A stretch of DNA of 64,000 nucleotides from Ruminococcaceae bacterium UBA6434 (GTDB taxonomy: Bacteria > Bacillota > Clostridia > Oscillospirales > Acutalibacteraceae): the NCBI GenBank assembly GCA_002437245.1, contig DJOQ01000003.1, positions 6,482-70,481 of the forward strand, in the 5' to 3' direction. Position 1 is the first letter of the stretch, and every line of letters begins with the position of its first letter. This document shows positions 1 through 8,128 of the stretch, piece after piece. A model generated the notes under the pieces. That model was not told the DNA's origin and searched no databases. It worked only from the letters and a program-made list of their open reading frames with translations. The translations under genes and the position numbers were made by a program.

Positions 1-2
1 AC

Positions 3-683
3 TTAAAGCCGAAAAAGCGCACAATAGGCAGACTGTTGAGAATAGGCATACCCGTATCGCTTCAGGACGGATTTATACAGATATCATTTATAATTATAAC
101 AATAATAGCAAACCGCCGAGGTCTTACCGACGCCGCCGCTGTGGGCATAGTCGAAAAAATAATCGGTTTTCTGTTCCTTGTACCTTCTTCCATGCTTTCA
201 ACGATATCGGCTCTCGGCGCTCAGAATATAGGCGCCGGCAAACCCGAAAGAGCCGTTAAAACAATGTGGTACGCTATGTCGATTGCGGTATCGTTCGGTG
301 TTATCGTATCCGTCGTCATGCAGTTTGCCGCCGAACCCGTAATCGGTCTTTTCACATCGGACAAAGCTGCCGTTATATCGGGCGGCAACTATATGCGCGG
401 ATATATTTTCGACTGCCTTTTCGGAGGAATACAATTCTGCTTCAGCGGATATTTCTGTGCCAACGGGAGAGCGGAGCTGTCGTTTATACACAACACCGTA
501 TCGATTTTGGCTGTGCGAATTCCCGGGGCGTATCTTATGTCAAAGCTTTTCCCGGAGACGCTTTTTCCGATGGGACTGGCGTCCTCGGCAGGGTCGCTTT
601 TGTCCGTTTTCATTTGTCTCGTTATGTTCTTTGTGCTTATGCAAAAAGATAAGAACAAATCAAAACGCAAAGCTGTAAAATAA
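3..683 (+). CDS. MATE-family multidrug/cation antiporter, 3' part (5' end outside window)
   Basis: The reading frame is open to the left edge, so the N-terminal half lies upstream; a TTG at position 36 is in frame but is not a believable start because the coding sequence continues unbroken before it. The visible 226 residues are hydrophobic, with about six membrane segments ending in a basic tail (KDKNKSKRK). The stretch RIGIPVSLQDG and the following ALGAQNIGAGKPERA are typical of the second half of MATE exporters, where they form the C-lobe of the twelve-helix fold. MATE proteins export cationic drugs or metabolites in exchange for Na+ or H+; the substrate cannot be told from sequence. It stops 14 nt before a bidirectional terminator. 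Confidence 0.85.
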   Translation, partial: LKPKKRTIGRLLRIGIPVSLQDGFIQISFIIITIIANRRGLTDAAAVGIVEKIIGFLFLVPSSMLSTISALGAQNIGAGKPERAVKTMWYAMSIAVSFGVIVSVVMQFAAEPVIGLFTSDKAAVISGGNYMRGYIFDCLFGGIQFCFSGYFCANGRAELSFIHNTVSILAVRIPGAYLMSKLFPETLFPMGLASSAGSLLSVFICLVMFFVLMQKDKNKSKRKAVK

Positions 684-697
684 TTAAAAAAATATAG

Positions 698-735
698 AAA
701 ACGGTCTGTAAAACTTTTGTTTCACAGACCGTTTT
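698..735. terminator. Bidirectional Rho-independent terminator
   Basis: An AAAACGGTCTGT arm pairs with ACAGACCGTTTT around a short loop, with A/T runs on both sides, between two convergent genes. It can serve the MATE gene (+) and the tryptophan transporter operon (-). The inner core CTGTaAAAC/GTTTcACAG recurs in other terminators of this window. Confidence 0.85.
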
Positions 736-747
736 ATTGTGTAAAAT

Positions 748-1521
748 TTAATTACCGCATTCAATGCTTATCTTATTAAATATTTCGAGGATATCGTCTA
801 TCGACGTATTCTTTTTATCCTCACCCGCCTTGTCAAGTATGATGTTTCCCCTGTCCATCATAACAAGGCGTGTGCCGTACTCCACGGCATAGCGCAGGTT
901 GTGAGTTACCATAACAGCCGTCAGTTTTTTCTGCTTAACCACTTTATCGGTAAGCTCCATAATTATTTCCGCGGTCTTGGGGTCAAGCGCAGCGGTGTGC
1001 TCGTCAAGGATAAGGAAGTCTATCGGTGTCAGCGTTGCCATAATAAGTGAAACCGCCTGACGCTGACCGCCCGACAGCGAGCCCATTTTCACGTGCAATT
1101 TATCCTCAAGTCCGAGGCCGAGCGACGCGAGCTGCTCGCGGTAGAAATCAAACCGTTTTTTATTGAGCGCAAATGACAAACCGAAGGGTTTGCCCTTATT
1201 GTCGGCAAGTGACATATTTTCGAGTATTGTCATATTCGGGCAATTGCCCATTGAGGGATTTTGGTACACTCTGCCGATATAGGCATAGCGTTCAAAATCT
1301 TTTTTCTTATTCACGCATTTGCCGTTTATAAGAACTTCGCCTGCGTTTACGGGTATACTGCCGCATATTATATTGAGCATGGAGGTTTTTCCGCTGCCGT
1401 TTGAGCCTATTACGGAGACAAACTCCCCGTCATTTACGGTAAAATTAAAATCGTCGAAAAGGCACATCTCCGTTACGAGTCCGGGATTATATATTTTTGA
1501 AATATGCTTAAGCTCTAACAT
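748..1521 (-). CDS. trpZ: ABC transporter ATPase, predicted tryptophan importer (TrpZ-like, COG1101)
   Basis: This 257-residue nucleotide-binding subunit powers the importer encoded by the two preceding genes. Walker A is GSNGSGKT at about 39-46, the ABC signature LSGGQ is at 149-153, and Walker B ends in LDE at 172-174, followed by the unusual HTAALDPKT in place of the common PTSALD. That variant and the partnership with a COG4120 permease and a COG2984 binding protein fit the TrpXYZ class rather than amino-acid or sugar ABC families. The start overlaps the permease 3' end by 14 nt, indicating translational coupling. Expression should follow the upstream T-box. Function is seen clearly as ABC ATPase; tryptophan as substrate rests on the UGG specifier codon of the leader. 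Confidence 0.85.
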   Translation of the reverse strand: MLELKHISKIYNPGLVTEMCLFDDFNFTVNDGEFVSVIGSNGSGKTSMLNIICGSIPVNAGEVLINGKCVNKKKDFERYAYIGRVYQNPSMGNCPNMTILENMSLADNKGKPFGLSFALNKKRFDFYREQLASLGLGLEDKLHVKMGSLSGGQRQAVSLIMATLTPIDFLILDEHTAALDPKTAEIIMELTDKVVKQKKLTAVMVTHNLRYAVEYGTRLVMMDRGNIILDKAGEDKKNTSIDDILEIFNKISIECGN

Positions 1522-2401
1522 TTTTCTTCACCGAACCTTTCTGAAGATTGCCGAGGACAAGAATAAGCAGGAACAAAACAGCCGTTATGAGCTTTAAAAG
1601 ATTAGCAGGCAAGCCGAGGCTTATTGCAATTTGTATGCACGCTTTATAAATTACGCTGCCGAATATTACGGCGGTGGTGCCCTTTATAAAGCTTACGCGC
1701 CTGAAAAGCGTTGTTCCTATAATTACCGCCGCGAGGCCGAATACTATCTGACCGGTTCCCATTGTAGCGGAAAACGAGCGCTGTTCCTGACAGGCAACGG
1801 CGCCGGAGAGAGCCACAAGAGCGTTTGATATTACAAGTCCGATTATTTTGATTCTCCCCTTGTCTTTTGAGAGAGAGGTTACAAGCACGCTGTTGTCGCC
1901 TACCGCGCGAAGCAGAAATCCGTTTTTCGTCTTAAAGTAAAGGTCAAGAAGCACCTTGCAGATTATCATTATAATTGCGGAAACGATAAGTTTTCTCGAA
2001 ATAAGCGACATCGAGCCGAAAACAGACATTGTAACGGGCGACGTGAACACGGTATCGATTTCACGTGCGATTGAGAGGTTTGAACCGGCTATCTGAAGAT
2101 TTATGGAAAACAAAGCCGTCATTGTAATAATACCCGAGAGCAGGTCGCGCACCTTTAAGCGGACGTGAATAAATCCCGTGACAAATCCGGCAAGAGCTCC
2201 GACAAGAAGCGACACTAAAAGCGAGAGGAAAGGATTTACGCCCTTTACCAGCAAAACAGCCGTTACGGCAGCACCCAAAGGGAAGCTGCCGTCCACGGTA
2301 AGGTCGGGAAAATCCAATATTTTATATGTTATGTACACGCCGAAAGAAAGCAGGGCGTATATAAAGCCTTGAGTTAATGTGCTTATAATAAGATCAAGCA
2401 T
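1508..2401 (-). CDS. trpY: ABC transporter permease, predicted tryptophan importer (TrpY-like, COG4120)
   Basis: A 297-residue integral membrane protein with eight or so hydrophobic segments, resembling the branched-chain amino-acid permease fold (LivH-like) used by COG4120 proteins. The segment LDFPDLTVDGSFPLGAA near the N-terminus is characteristic of this family. It would form the transmembrane channel with the COG1101 ATPase and receive substrate from the lipoprotein encoded 14 nt upstream. The Shine-Dalgarno sequence is weak, so translation probably depends on the preceding gene. No truncation is apparent. The substrate call (tryptophan) comes from the T-box upstream of the operon, not from the permease sequence itself. 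Confidence 0.85.
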   Translation of the reverse strand: MLDLIISTLTQGFIYALLSFGVYITYKILDFPDLTVDGSFPLGAAVTAVLLVKGVNPFLSLLVSLLVGALAGFVTGFIHVRLKVRDLLSGIITMTALFSINLQIAGSNLSIAREIDTVFTSPVTMSVFGSMSLISRKLIVSAIIMIICKVLLDLYFKTKNGFLLRAVGDNSVLVTSLSKDKGRIKIIGLVISNALVALSGAVACQEQRSFSATMGTGQIVFGLAAVIIGTTLFRRVSFIKGTTAVIFGSVIYKACIQIAISLGLPANLLKLITAVLFLLILVLGNLQKGSVKKNVRA

Positions 2402-2415
2402 TCTTTTACACTACC

Positions 2416-3381
2416 TTATTTACATTCTATTGCCTTTGCGGCTATATCCGACGGAACGGTAATTCCCATAGCTGTTGCGGCGTCTGAATTTATATATGTA
2501 TTATACTCCGTTACGGTTTCGTACGGAAGATCGGAGGCCTTGGCTTCACCCTTTAAAATCTCAGCGGCAAGCTTGCCTGCCATTTTACCGAGTTCTATGT
2601 AATCAATACCGGCAGACGCCACACAGCCTTTTTTAACCTGCTCGATTTCGCTGCCGTATACGGGAATGCCTGCGGCGTTTGTCTTTTCAAGTATTGACGG
2701 AAGAACGCCTACAACATTATTGTCGGTAAGATTTGTAATGCAATCGACATTTTTGTTTATAAGAGTATCGGCAGCCTGTGTAACGGACGCCTGGTCCGCA
2801 ACGCCTATTGCCTCGATTGTAAATCCGTAGTTACCTGCTTTTTCTTTATACTCGGCAATTGCGGATACCGAATTCGGTTCGCTTGTGGTATATATAATTC
2901 CGATTGTTTTGGCATCCGGCTGAAGCTTTCTTATAAGCTCAAGCTGAGGGTCTACGGGGAGTTTATCCGAAACGCCCGTGATGTTGCCTGTTGTGAGACC
3001 GGCTTCGCCGGGGTCTGTTATGGCGTTAAATACAACGGGAATGTTTTTATCCTCTGCCGCGGCGTAACAAGCGGTTGCCGAGGGAGTGGCTATGGCGCAC
3101 ATAAGCGCGACGTTTTTGGAAGAGAAGTTATTTGCTATCTGTGTTGCGGTGGCATTGTCAAAGGACGCATTCTGATAATCTATTGTGTAATCCTTGCCCT
3201 CTGTGAGCCCTGCCTCTTTGAGTCCGAGCAGGAAGCCCTCGCGGCAATTATCAAGCGAGGCGTGCTCGCCGTACTGACTTATGCCTATTACCGGAACCTT
3301 ATCTTTTTTTGCCGTACAGCCTACAAAGAACAATGTTATTGCCGCTAAAATTACCGCTACTGTTATTTTTATTTTTTTCAT
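2416..3381 (-). CDS. trpX: ABC transporter substrate-binding lipoprotein, predicted tryptophan binder (TrpX-like, COG2984)
   Basis: A 321-residue secreted lipoprotein. The start is the ATG at 3381 with an AAGGAG Shine-Dalgarno 9-15 nt upstream; an in-frame upstream GTG/ATG would add 14 residues that spoil the signal peptide. The N-terminus is a lipoprotein signal (MKKIKITV, hydrophobic core, lipobox LFFVGC), so the mature protein is anchored on the outer face of the membrane. The mature part begins IGISQYGEHASLDNCREGF, typical of the COG2984 periplasmic-binding fold with two Rossmann-like lobes. It is the first full-length gene of the operon, directly behind a leader peptide and a T-box. Substrate identity is inferred from the leader; aromatic amino acids other than tryptophan cannot be excluded. 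Confidence 0.85.
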   Translation of the reverse strand: MKKIKITVAVILAAITLFFVGCTAKKDKVPVIGISQYGEHASLDNCREGFLLGLKEAGLTEGKDYTIDYQNASFDNATATQIANNFSSKNVALMCAIATPSATACYAAAEDKNIPVVFNAITDPGEAGLTTGNITGVSDKLPVDPQLELIRKLQPDAKTIGIIYTTSEPNSVSAIAEYKEKAGNYGFTIEAIGVADQASVTQAADTLINKNVDCITNLTDNNVVGVLPSILEKTNAAGIPVYGSEIEQVKKGCVASAGIDYIELGKMAGKLAAEILKGEAKASDLPYETVTEYNTYINSDAATAMGITVPSDIAAKAIECK

Positions 3382-3426
3382 GATGACAATCTCCTTAATT
3401 TTAAAATATAAATCGGTATACAATAA

Positions 3427-3474
3427 TTATAAATTTGAAAGTCGCCATCGCCATCGTCTTAAATAATGTTTCAT
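3427..3474 (-). CDS. Candidate Trp-codon leader peptide (15 aa) between T-box and trpX
   Basis: A short ORF begins with ATG at 3474, preceded by a strong AAGGAG at 3481-3486 with a 6-nt spacer, and ends at TAA 3427-3429. It encodes MKHYLRRWRWRLSNL, with two tryptophan codons (TGG) separated by one Arg codon. It lies just after the T-box terminator and before the trpX ribosome-binding site. The arrangement resembles the Bacillus anti-TRAP operon, where a Trp T-box is followed by a Trp-rich leader peptide, giving two separate readings of uncharged tRNA-Trp. Visible: the ORF, its Shine-Dalgarno and the Trp codons. Inferred: that ribosome stalling here affects trpX expression; no alternative stem-loop was worked out. 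Confidence 0.55.
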   Translation of the reverse strand: MKHYLRRWRWRLSNL

Positions 3475-3496
3475 TCTTTTCTCCTTGGAAGCAAAT

Positions 3497-3531
3497 AAAA
3501 AAAGCCTTATCCCATATATGGGACAAGACTT
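3497..3531 (-). terminator. T-box intrinsic terminator
   Basis: On the minus strand AAGTCTTGTCCC pairs with GGGATAAGGCTT around ATATAT and runs into a T tract. It competes with the antiterminator formed by the T-box sequence. Confidence 0.9.
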
Positions 3532-3752
3532 TGAATCCTGCGGTACCACCCAAATTGCCGGAAAAACCGACCGCTCGTTTCTTATACTGACATATAAGCC
3601 GCTCTGATAACGGGTACGGAACCCGTCGGCCGCTACTCACAAACGCTTTCGTGCCGCCCTCATAAGTCCATTCACTGTACTCTCCCCTGCGGTATTTCCA
3701 CCGACAACCGCTCTCTGCAAGCTTTGAGTAAAGCTACTCTTCTTAATCACAG
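3497..3752 (-). promoter_or_regulatory. T-box riboswitch, Trp specifier (UGG)
   Basis: Read on the minus strand, the leader contains the canonical T-box GGGTGGTACCGC (3540-3551) whose bulge pairs with the acceptor end of uncharged tRNA. A Stem I region carries AGAGAG and a GGTGGAAATACC distal loop, and GTGAATGGAC has the specifier triplet TGG at 3668-3670 in the usual GAA-NNN-A context. A Stem III hairpin (ACGGGTTCCGTACCCGT) and an intrinsic terminator follow. TGG reads tRNA-Trp, so binding of uncharged tRNA-Trp should stabilise the antiterminator and turn on the transporter when tryptophan is scarce. This is the main evidence for naming the operon trpXYZ. Confidence 0.92.
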
Positions 3753-3772
3753 GTTTTTTAGATGTTTGAACA

Positions 3773-3801
3773 ATGTTATCACGGTGTTCTTTTTTTGTCA
3801 A
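3773..3801 (-). promoter_or_regulatory. Promoter of the trpXYZ leader
   Basis: On the minus strand, -35 TTGACA (3796-3801), a 17-nt spacer, and -10 TAACAT (3773-3778), a near-consensus vegetative promoter placing the start just upstream of the T-box Stem I. Confidence 0.8.
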
Positions 3802-3921
3802 GAAAAAATTTGCAAATTTTTTCATATGTCATCAATTTTTGCGTCAAAACTCCTTATGATTATACAAATCCCGAAAATATGTATTATTTTGCGGAATATT
3901 TAAATAAATGCATGTCTAATC

Positions 3922-3950
3922 TTGATTTTAGCGTGACATTGTGTTAAAAT
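3922..3950 (+). promoter_or_regulatory. Promoter of the opp operon
   Basis: -35 TTGATT, 17-nt spacer, -10 TAAAAT, about 120 nt before oppB and divergent from the trp leader promoter. The stretch 3802-4069 is otherwise AT-rich and holds no further gene that I can see. Confidence 0.7.
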
Positions 3951-4069
3951 GTACAAATAATATCTCACAAATATCTGTAATTTAGCAATATTTGGTTATT
4001 TGAGACAATAATACCAAAAGACTTGTGGGTCTTTTGAAAAAAATACACAACAAACAGGGGGTCTACCAT

Positions 4070-4987
4070 TTGACCAAATACATCATTAAGCGTATTGCAA
4101 TGGGTTTGCTCAGCATTTTCATTGTTGCAACGCTGACCTTTTTCCTTATGAACCTTGTTCCCGGCGGTCCGTTCGTTGCGGAAAAGTCCATAAGCAAAGC
4201 CGCACAGGAAGCTCTTGCATCCAAATACGGATTGGACAAACCTTTATTTGAGCAATATATAACATATATTACCGATTTCATTAAAGGCGATATGGGCGTC
4301 AGCTTGCGCCAGAGAGGAAGAACGGTATCGGATATTATTTTTTCAAAATTCCCGGTATCGGCAAGGCTCGCCGGAATAGCGGTTCTCGTCTCGCTTCTTG
4401 TAGGCATACCGCTCGGATGTCTTTCCGCTTATAACCGAGGCAAATTTGCCGATAACTTTATTATAGTCCTTGCGACGTGCGGCATCGCAATACCGAGTTT
4501 TATAAGCAGTGTAATTTTGTTGTATACATTCGGCAGTAAGCTTAATCTGCTGCCAACGGTAGGGCTTAACTCGCTGTCGTCATATATAATGCCGGTGACG
4601 GCGCTGTCAATTTACCCGACGGCATATATAACGCGCCTTATGCGGTCAAGTCTTTTGGACGTTATGGGTCAGGATTATATAAGAACCGCAAAAGCCAAGG
4701 GTCTTTCAAATTTCAAAATACTCTTTAAACACGCTCTCAGAAATGCAATCCTCCCCGTAATAACTTACGTCGGACCGATGCTTGCAAGCCTTATGACGGG
4801 TTCGTTTATCGTAGAACAGATATTCGCAATTCCCGGTCTCGGCCGTGAATTTGTCTCGGCTATGATCAACCGCGACTACACTATGATAATGGGAACGACA
4901 ATAGTTCTCGCAACGCTTATTATAATTGCAAACGTCATAGTTGACATACTTTATAAAATAATCGACCCGAGAATCAAACTTAAGTAA
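4070..4987 (+). CDS. oppB: Oligopeptide/dipeptide ABC transporter permease OppB/DppB
   Basis: A 305-residue inner-membrane permease that, with OppC, forms the translocation channel for peptides. The start chosen is TTG at 4070 (MTKYIIKRIAMG), with AGGGGG 9 nt upstream; a GTG at 4025 is in frame but would add a charged extension unlike the family. Membrane segments are spread over the chain, and the coupling-helix region (RTAKAKGLSNFKILFKHALRNAILP) has the EAA-loop pattern that contacts the ATPase. The conserved ending PGLGREFVSAMINRDYTMIMG is typical of DppB/OppB. It opens a five-gene operon oppBCDFA. The peptide size preference is not visible; nickel-type Opp systems are a less likely alternative because pepT follows downstream. 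Confidence 0.92.
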   Translation: MTKYIIKRIAMGLLSIFIVATLTFFLMNLVPGGPFVAEKSISKAAQEALASKYGLDKPLFEQYITYITDFIKGDMGVSLRQRGRTVSDIIFSKFPVSARLAGIAVLVSLLVGIPLGCLSAYNRGKFADNFIIVLATCGIAIPSFISSVILLYTFGSKLNLLPTVGLNSLSSYIMPVTALSIYPTAYITRLMRSSLLDVMGQDYIRTAKAKGLSNFKILFKHALRNAILPVITYVGPMLASLMTGSFIVEQIFAIPGLGREFVSAMINRDYTMIMGTTIVLATLIIIANVIVDILYKIIDPRIKLK

Positions 4988-5002
4988 GGAGCGGCATCGC
5001 CG

Positions 5003-6043
5003 ATGAATAAAAAATTTCCGAGTCTGCATTTAAAGGCGGACGATTTTGTACCGGCTACATCCACGGAAAAAGAAAGCCTTGTTGTAATGCGCGACAGCGT
5101 CAACTTTTGGAAGGACGGATTCAGACGTCTGCGCAAAAACAAGGTTGCCATGGTAAGCCTTGTCTTTATCATACTGATAATTATTTTCGCATACATTTTA
5201 CCGAGTTTTTGGCCGTACAGCTATGAGCAGCAGATAAAATACAGCGAAAATCTCGCTCCGTTCCACTACAGCGAAACGGAACAGGCACAAATAGACGCAG
5301 GTCAAAAGGTTTTCCCCCATATCTGCGGAACAGACAAGCTCGGCAGAGACTTTGCCGTTCGCCTTATGATGGGCGCAAGAATAAGCCTCACGGTAGGTCT
5401 TGTATGCGCGGCGCTTGTACTCATAGTCGGTTCGCTGTTCGGCGCAATAGCCGGTTTTGCCGGCGGCTGGGTCGATAATATTATGATGCGTTTTACCGAT
5501 ATTTTGTATACCATTCCCGATATTCTTTTGATAATTTTGCTTGCGACGTCCCTGAAGCCGCGTCTTGAAGAACTCTCTGCAACGCCCGGATTTATGTGGA
5601 TGCAGAAAATGGGACCTAACCTTATAGCGATATTCATTGTGTTTGTTCTGATATACTGGGTAGGTATGGCAAGAATAACACGTTCGCAAATACTTGTACT
5701 CAAGGAATCGGAATATGTTACCGCGGCAAAGGCGCTCGGCGCCAGCAATGCGCGCATTATAAGAAAGCACCTTCTGACGAACTGCATAGGTACTCTTATA
5801 GTAACTACGACACTTCAAATACCCTCCGCCATATTCACCGAGAGCTATTTAAGCTTCCTCGGACTCGGCGTTACGGCTCCGATGCCGTCGCTCGGTTCTC
5901 TTGCCACGGAGGCTGTTAAGGGTATGAACACCTATCCGTACCTGCTGTTTTTACCCGCGGTGCTGATAAGCGTTATCATACTCGCCTTTAACCTTCTCGG
6001 CGACGGTCTGCGCGACGCGTTTGACCCGAAGCTCAAGAACTAA
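5003..6043 (+). CDS. oppC: Oligopeptide/dipeptide ABC transporter permease OppC/DppC
   Basis: A 346-residue permease, partner of OppB. It has the OppC N-terminal domain: a cytoplasmic lead (SVNFWKDGFRRLRKNKVAM) and a first membrane helix, followed by an external loop ending HICGTDKLGRDFAVRLMMG, a strong family marker. Five further helices carry the BPD_transp_1 fold, with the EAA loop around YVTAAKALGASNARIIRKH. It starts at ATG 5003, 15 nt after oppB; AAGGAG lies a little far upstream (about 13 nt), so coupling to oppB translation is likely. Full length for the family. Confidence 0.92.
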   Translation: MNKKFPSLHLKADDFVPATSTEKESLVVMRDSVNFWKDGFRRLRKNKVAMVSLVFIILIIIFAYILPSFWPYSYEQQIKYSENLAPFHYSETEQAQIDAGQKVFPHICGTDKLGRDFAVRLMMGARISLTVGLVCAALVLIVGSLFGAIAGFAGGWVDNIMMRFTDILYTIPDILLIILLATSLKPRLEELSATPGFMWMQKMGPNLIAIFIVFVLIYWVGMARITRSQILVLKESEYVTAAKALGASNARIIRKHLLTNCIGTLIVTTTLQIPSAIFTESYLSFLGLGVTAPMPSLGSLATEAVKGMNTYPYLLFLPAVLISVIILAFNLLGDGLRDAFDPKLKN

Positions 6044-6058
6044 AGGAGGGGAAATACT

Positions 6059-7063
6059 TTGAGTGAAAAACTTTTGGAAATAAAAGACGAGAGACTGTCG
6101 TTCTTTACTCCCGCAGGCGAAGTTAAAGCGCTTAACGGCGTTTCGTTTTCGATGGATGAGGGCGAGGTTCTCGGTATAGTCGGTGAATCAGGCTCCGGTA
6201 AATCCGTTACAGCTTATTCTATAATGGGTCTTACCGCTTACCCCGGCAAGCTTATAGGCGGAACAATCAGATTTAACGGTCACGAAATCGAAAAAATGTC
6301 CGAAAATGATTTCAGAAAGATAAGAGGGAACGAGGTTTCTATAATCTTTCAGGACCCTATGACGAGTCTGAACCCCGTTTACACAATAGGCAACCAGATA
6401 ACAGAGGTTATAAGGCTGCACACGGATAAAGACAAAAAGCAGGCATATGAGCGCGCAAAAGAGCTTTTGGAGCTTGTCGGCATAAACGAGCCCACAAAGC
6501 GACTTAAACAGTATCCGCACGAGCTTTCGGGCGGTATGCGCCAGAGAGTTATGATTGCCATAGCGCTTGCCTGCGAACCGAAGCTTTTAATCGCCGACGA
6601 GCCTACGACGGCTCTTGACGTTACAATTCAGGCGCAGATACTTGACCTTATGCAGGATTTGCGCAAAAAGCTCGGAATGAGCATAATTATGATAACTCAC
6701 GACCTCGGCGTAGTTGCGAGTATGTGTGAAAAAATAGCGGTTATGTACGCAGGTCACATAGTTGAATACGGCACGGCAGACGAGATATTTTACGAGCCGA
6801 AGCACGAATATACAAAGGGTCTTATAAAGTCCATTCCGAAGCTGAATGCCGAAAACACCGAAAGGCTTGTACCGATTGAGGGTCAGCCTGTCGATTTGCT
6901 CAATCCGCCGGCAGGGTGCCCGTTTGCGCCGAGATGTTCAAAATGCATGAAGATATGCTTAAAGCAAATGCCGCCGAAAACGGAGCTCAGCGACACGCAT
7001 TACAGCTATTGCTGGCTGCTTCAGAAAGAAGAATTTGAGGAAGGAGAGAAAAACTGTGAGTGA
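6059..7063 (+). CDS. oppD: Oligopeptide ABC transporter ATPase OppD/DppD
   Basis: A 334-residue ATPase. The start is TTG at 6059 with AAAGGAGGGG directly upstream. Walker A is GESGSGKS near residues 40-47, the signature LSGGMRQRV near 160, and Walker B ends LLIADEPTTALD. The C-terminal oligopeptide-transporter extension carries GCPFAPRCSKCMKIC, the Cys-rich segment found in DppD/OppD proteins that may hold an Fe-S cluster. It pairs with OppF as a heterodimeric motor. Its last 8 nt overlap the start of oppF, showing tight translational coupling. Confidence 0.93.
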   Translation: MSEKLLEIKDERLSFFTPAGEVKALNGVSFSMDEGEVLGIVGESGSGKSVTAYSIMGLTAYPGKLIGGTIRFNGHEIEKMSENDFRKIRGNEVSIIFQDPMTSLNPVYTIGNQITEVIRLHTDKDKKQAYERAKELLELVGINEPTKRLKQYPHELSGGMRQRVMIAIALACEPKLLIADEPTTALDVTIQAQILDLMQDLRKKLGMSIIMITHDLGVVASMCEKIAVMYAGHIVEYGTADEIFYEPKHEYTKGLIKSIPKLNAENTERLVPIEGQPVDLLNPPAGCPFAPRCSKCMKICLKQMPPKTELSDTHYSYCWLLQKEEFEEGEKNCE

Positions 7064-8051
7064 CGATAAAAAGCTTGTAGAAGTACAGCACTTACAGCAG
7101 TACTTTCCTGCCGGAGGCAGAGGCAAAAAGAAAAAATACGTTCAGGCGGTAGACGATGTTTCGTTTTACATCAAAAAGGGCGAAACTCTCGGTCTCGTCG
7201 GTGAATCGGGCTGCGGTAAAACAACCGTAGGACGCACTCTTTTAAGGCTTTACGAGCCTACCGACGGAACAATAATATATGACGGAGACGTTATATTTGA
7301 CAAAAAGAAAAAAATTGCGGTCAATATGCTGCCCTATCGAAGAAAAATGCAGATGGTCTTTCAGGACCCGTATGCGAGCCTTGACCCGCGTATGACGATA
7401 GGCGATATTGTAGGTGAAGCTATTGACATTCATCACCTTGCCGCCAACAAAAAAGAAAGACGCGACAGAATCATATCTCTTCTTGAGACGGTCGGTCTTA
7501 ACAGCGAACACGCAAACCGCTATCCGCATGAATTTTCGGGCGGTCAAAGACAGCGAGTCGGCATAGCGAGAGCACTTGCGGTAAATCCCGAATTTATAGT
7601 TTGCGACGAGCCGGTATCGGCTCTTGACGTGTCTATCCAGGCACAGGTCGTAAATATGTTTGAGGATCTGCAAAAGGAGCTTAATCTCACCTACCTTTTC
7701 ATAGCGCACGATTTAAGCGTTGTAAGGCATATTTCAAACCGCATAGGTGTTATGTATCTCGGCAAGCTTGTAGAACTTGCCGACAGCTATGAGCTTATAG
7801 CGCGAAGTGCACACCCATACACCAAAAGCCTTATTTCGGCTATACCCGAAGCCGACCCCAAAATAGCGCGTGCTTCACACAGAATACCGCTTGAGGGAGA
7901 TGTTCCGAGCCCGCTCAATCCGCCGAGCGGATGTCGTTTCAGGACACGCTGCCCGTATGCGGACGGTCTTTGCGCCGAAAAATGCCCGGAGCTTCGCGAA
8001 ATATCGGCAGGTCACTTTGCTGCCTGCCACCACCTTGACAAGGTTAAATAA
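7056..8051 (+). CDS. oppF: Oligopeptide ABC transporter ATPase OppF/DppF
   Basis: A 331-residue ATPase, second half of the OppDF motor. The start is GTG at 7056, 9 nt after AAGGAGA; an in-frame TTG at 7035 lies upstream of that Shine-Dalgarno and is unlikely. Walker A GESGCGKT, signature FSGGQRQRVGIARAL and Walker B FIVCDEPVSALDVSIQ are intact. The C-terminal oligo_HPY region has GCRFRTRCPYADGLC, again Cys-containing. It overlaps oppD by 8 nt and is followed after 77 nt by the binding protein gene. Confidence 0.93.
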   Translation: MSDDKKLVEVQHLQQYFPAGGRGKKKKYVQAVDDVSFYIKKGETLGLVGESGCGKTTVGRTLLRLYEPTDGTIIYDGDVIFDKKKKIAVNMLPYRRKMQMVFQDPYASLDPRMTIGDIVGEAIDIHHLAANKKERRDRIISLLETVGLNSEHANRYPHEFSGGQRQRVGIARALAVNPEFIVCDEPVSALDVSIQAQVVNMFEDLQKELNLTYLFIAHDLSVVRHISNRIGVMYLGKLVELADSYELIARSAHPYTKSLISAIPEADPKIARASHRIPLEGDVPSPLNPPSGCRFRTRCPYADGLCAEKCPELREISAGHFAACHHLDKVK

Positions 8052-8128
8052 GTTGTTTATTGTGCATCTGGAGCGCAATGGATATATTTTAAAGCAGCGC
8101 GAGTTGCTAAAAGAAGGAGATGTATTTA

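Noticed and set aside
4025..4069. GTG start at 4025 for oppB
   Set aside because: No ribosome site, and the added residues are unlike OppB; TTG 4070 has AGGGGG at the right distance.
5198..5818. Long minus-strand frame inside oppC
   Set aside because: Antisense to a well-identified permease; low-complexity basic composition and no ribosome site.
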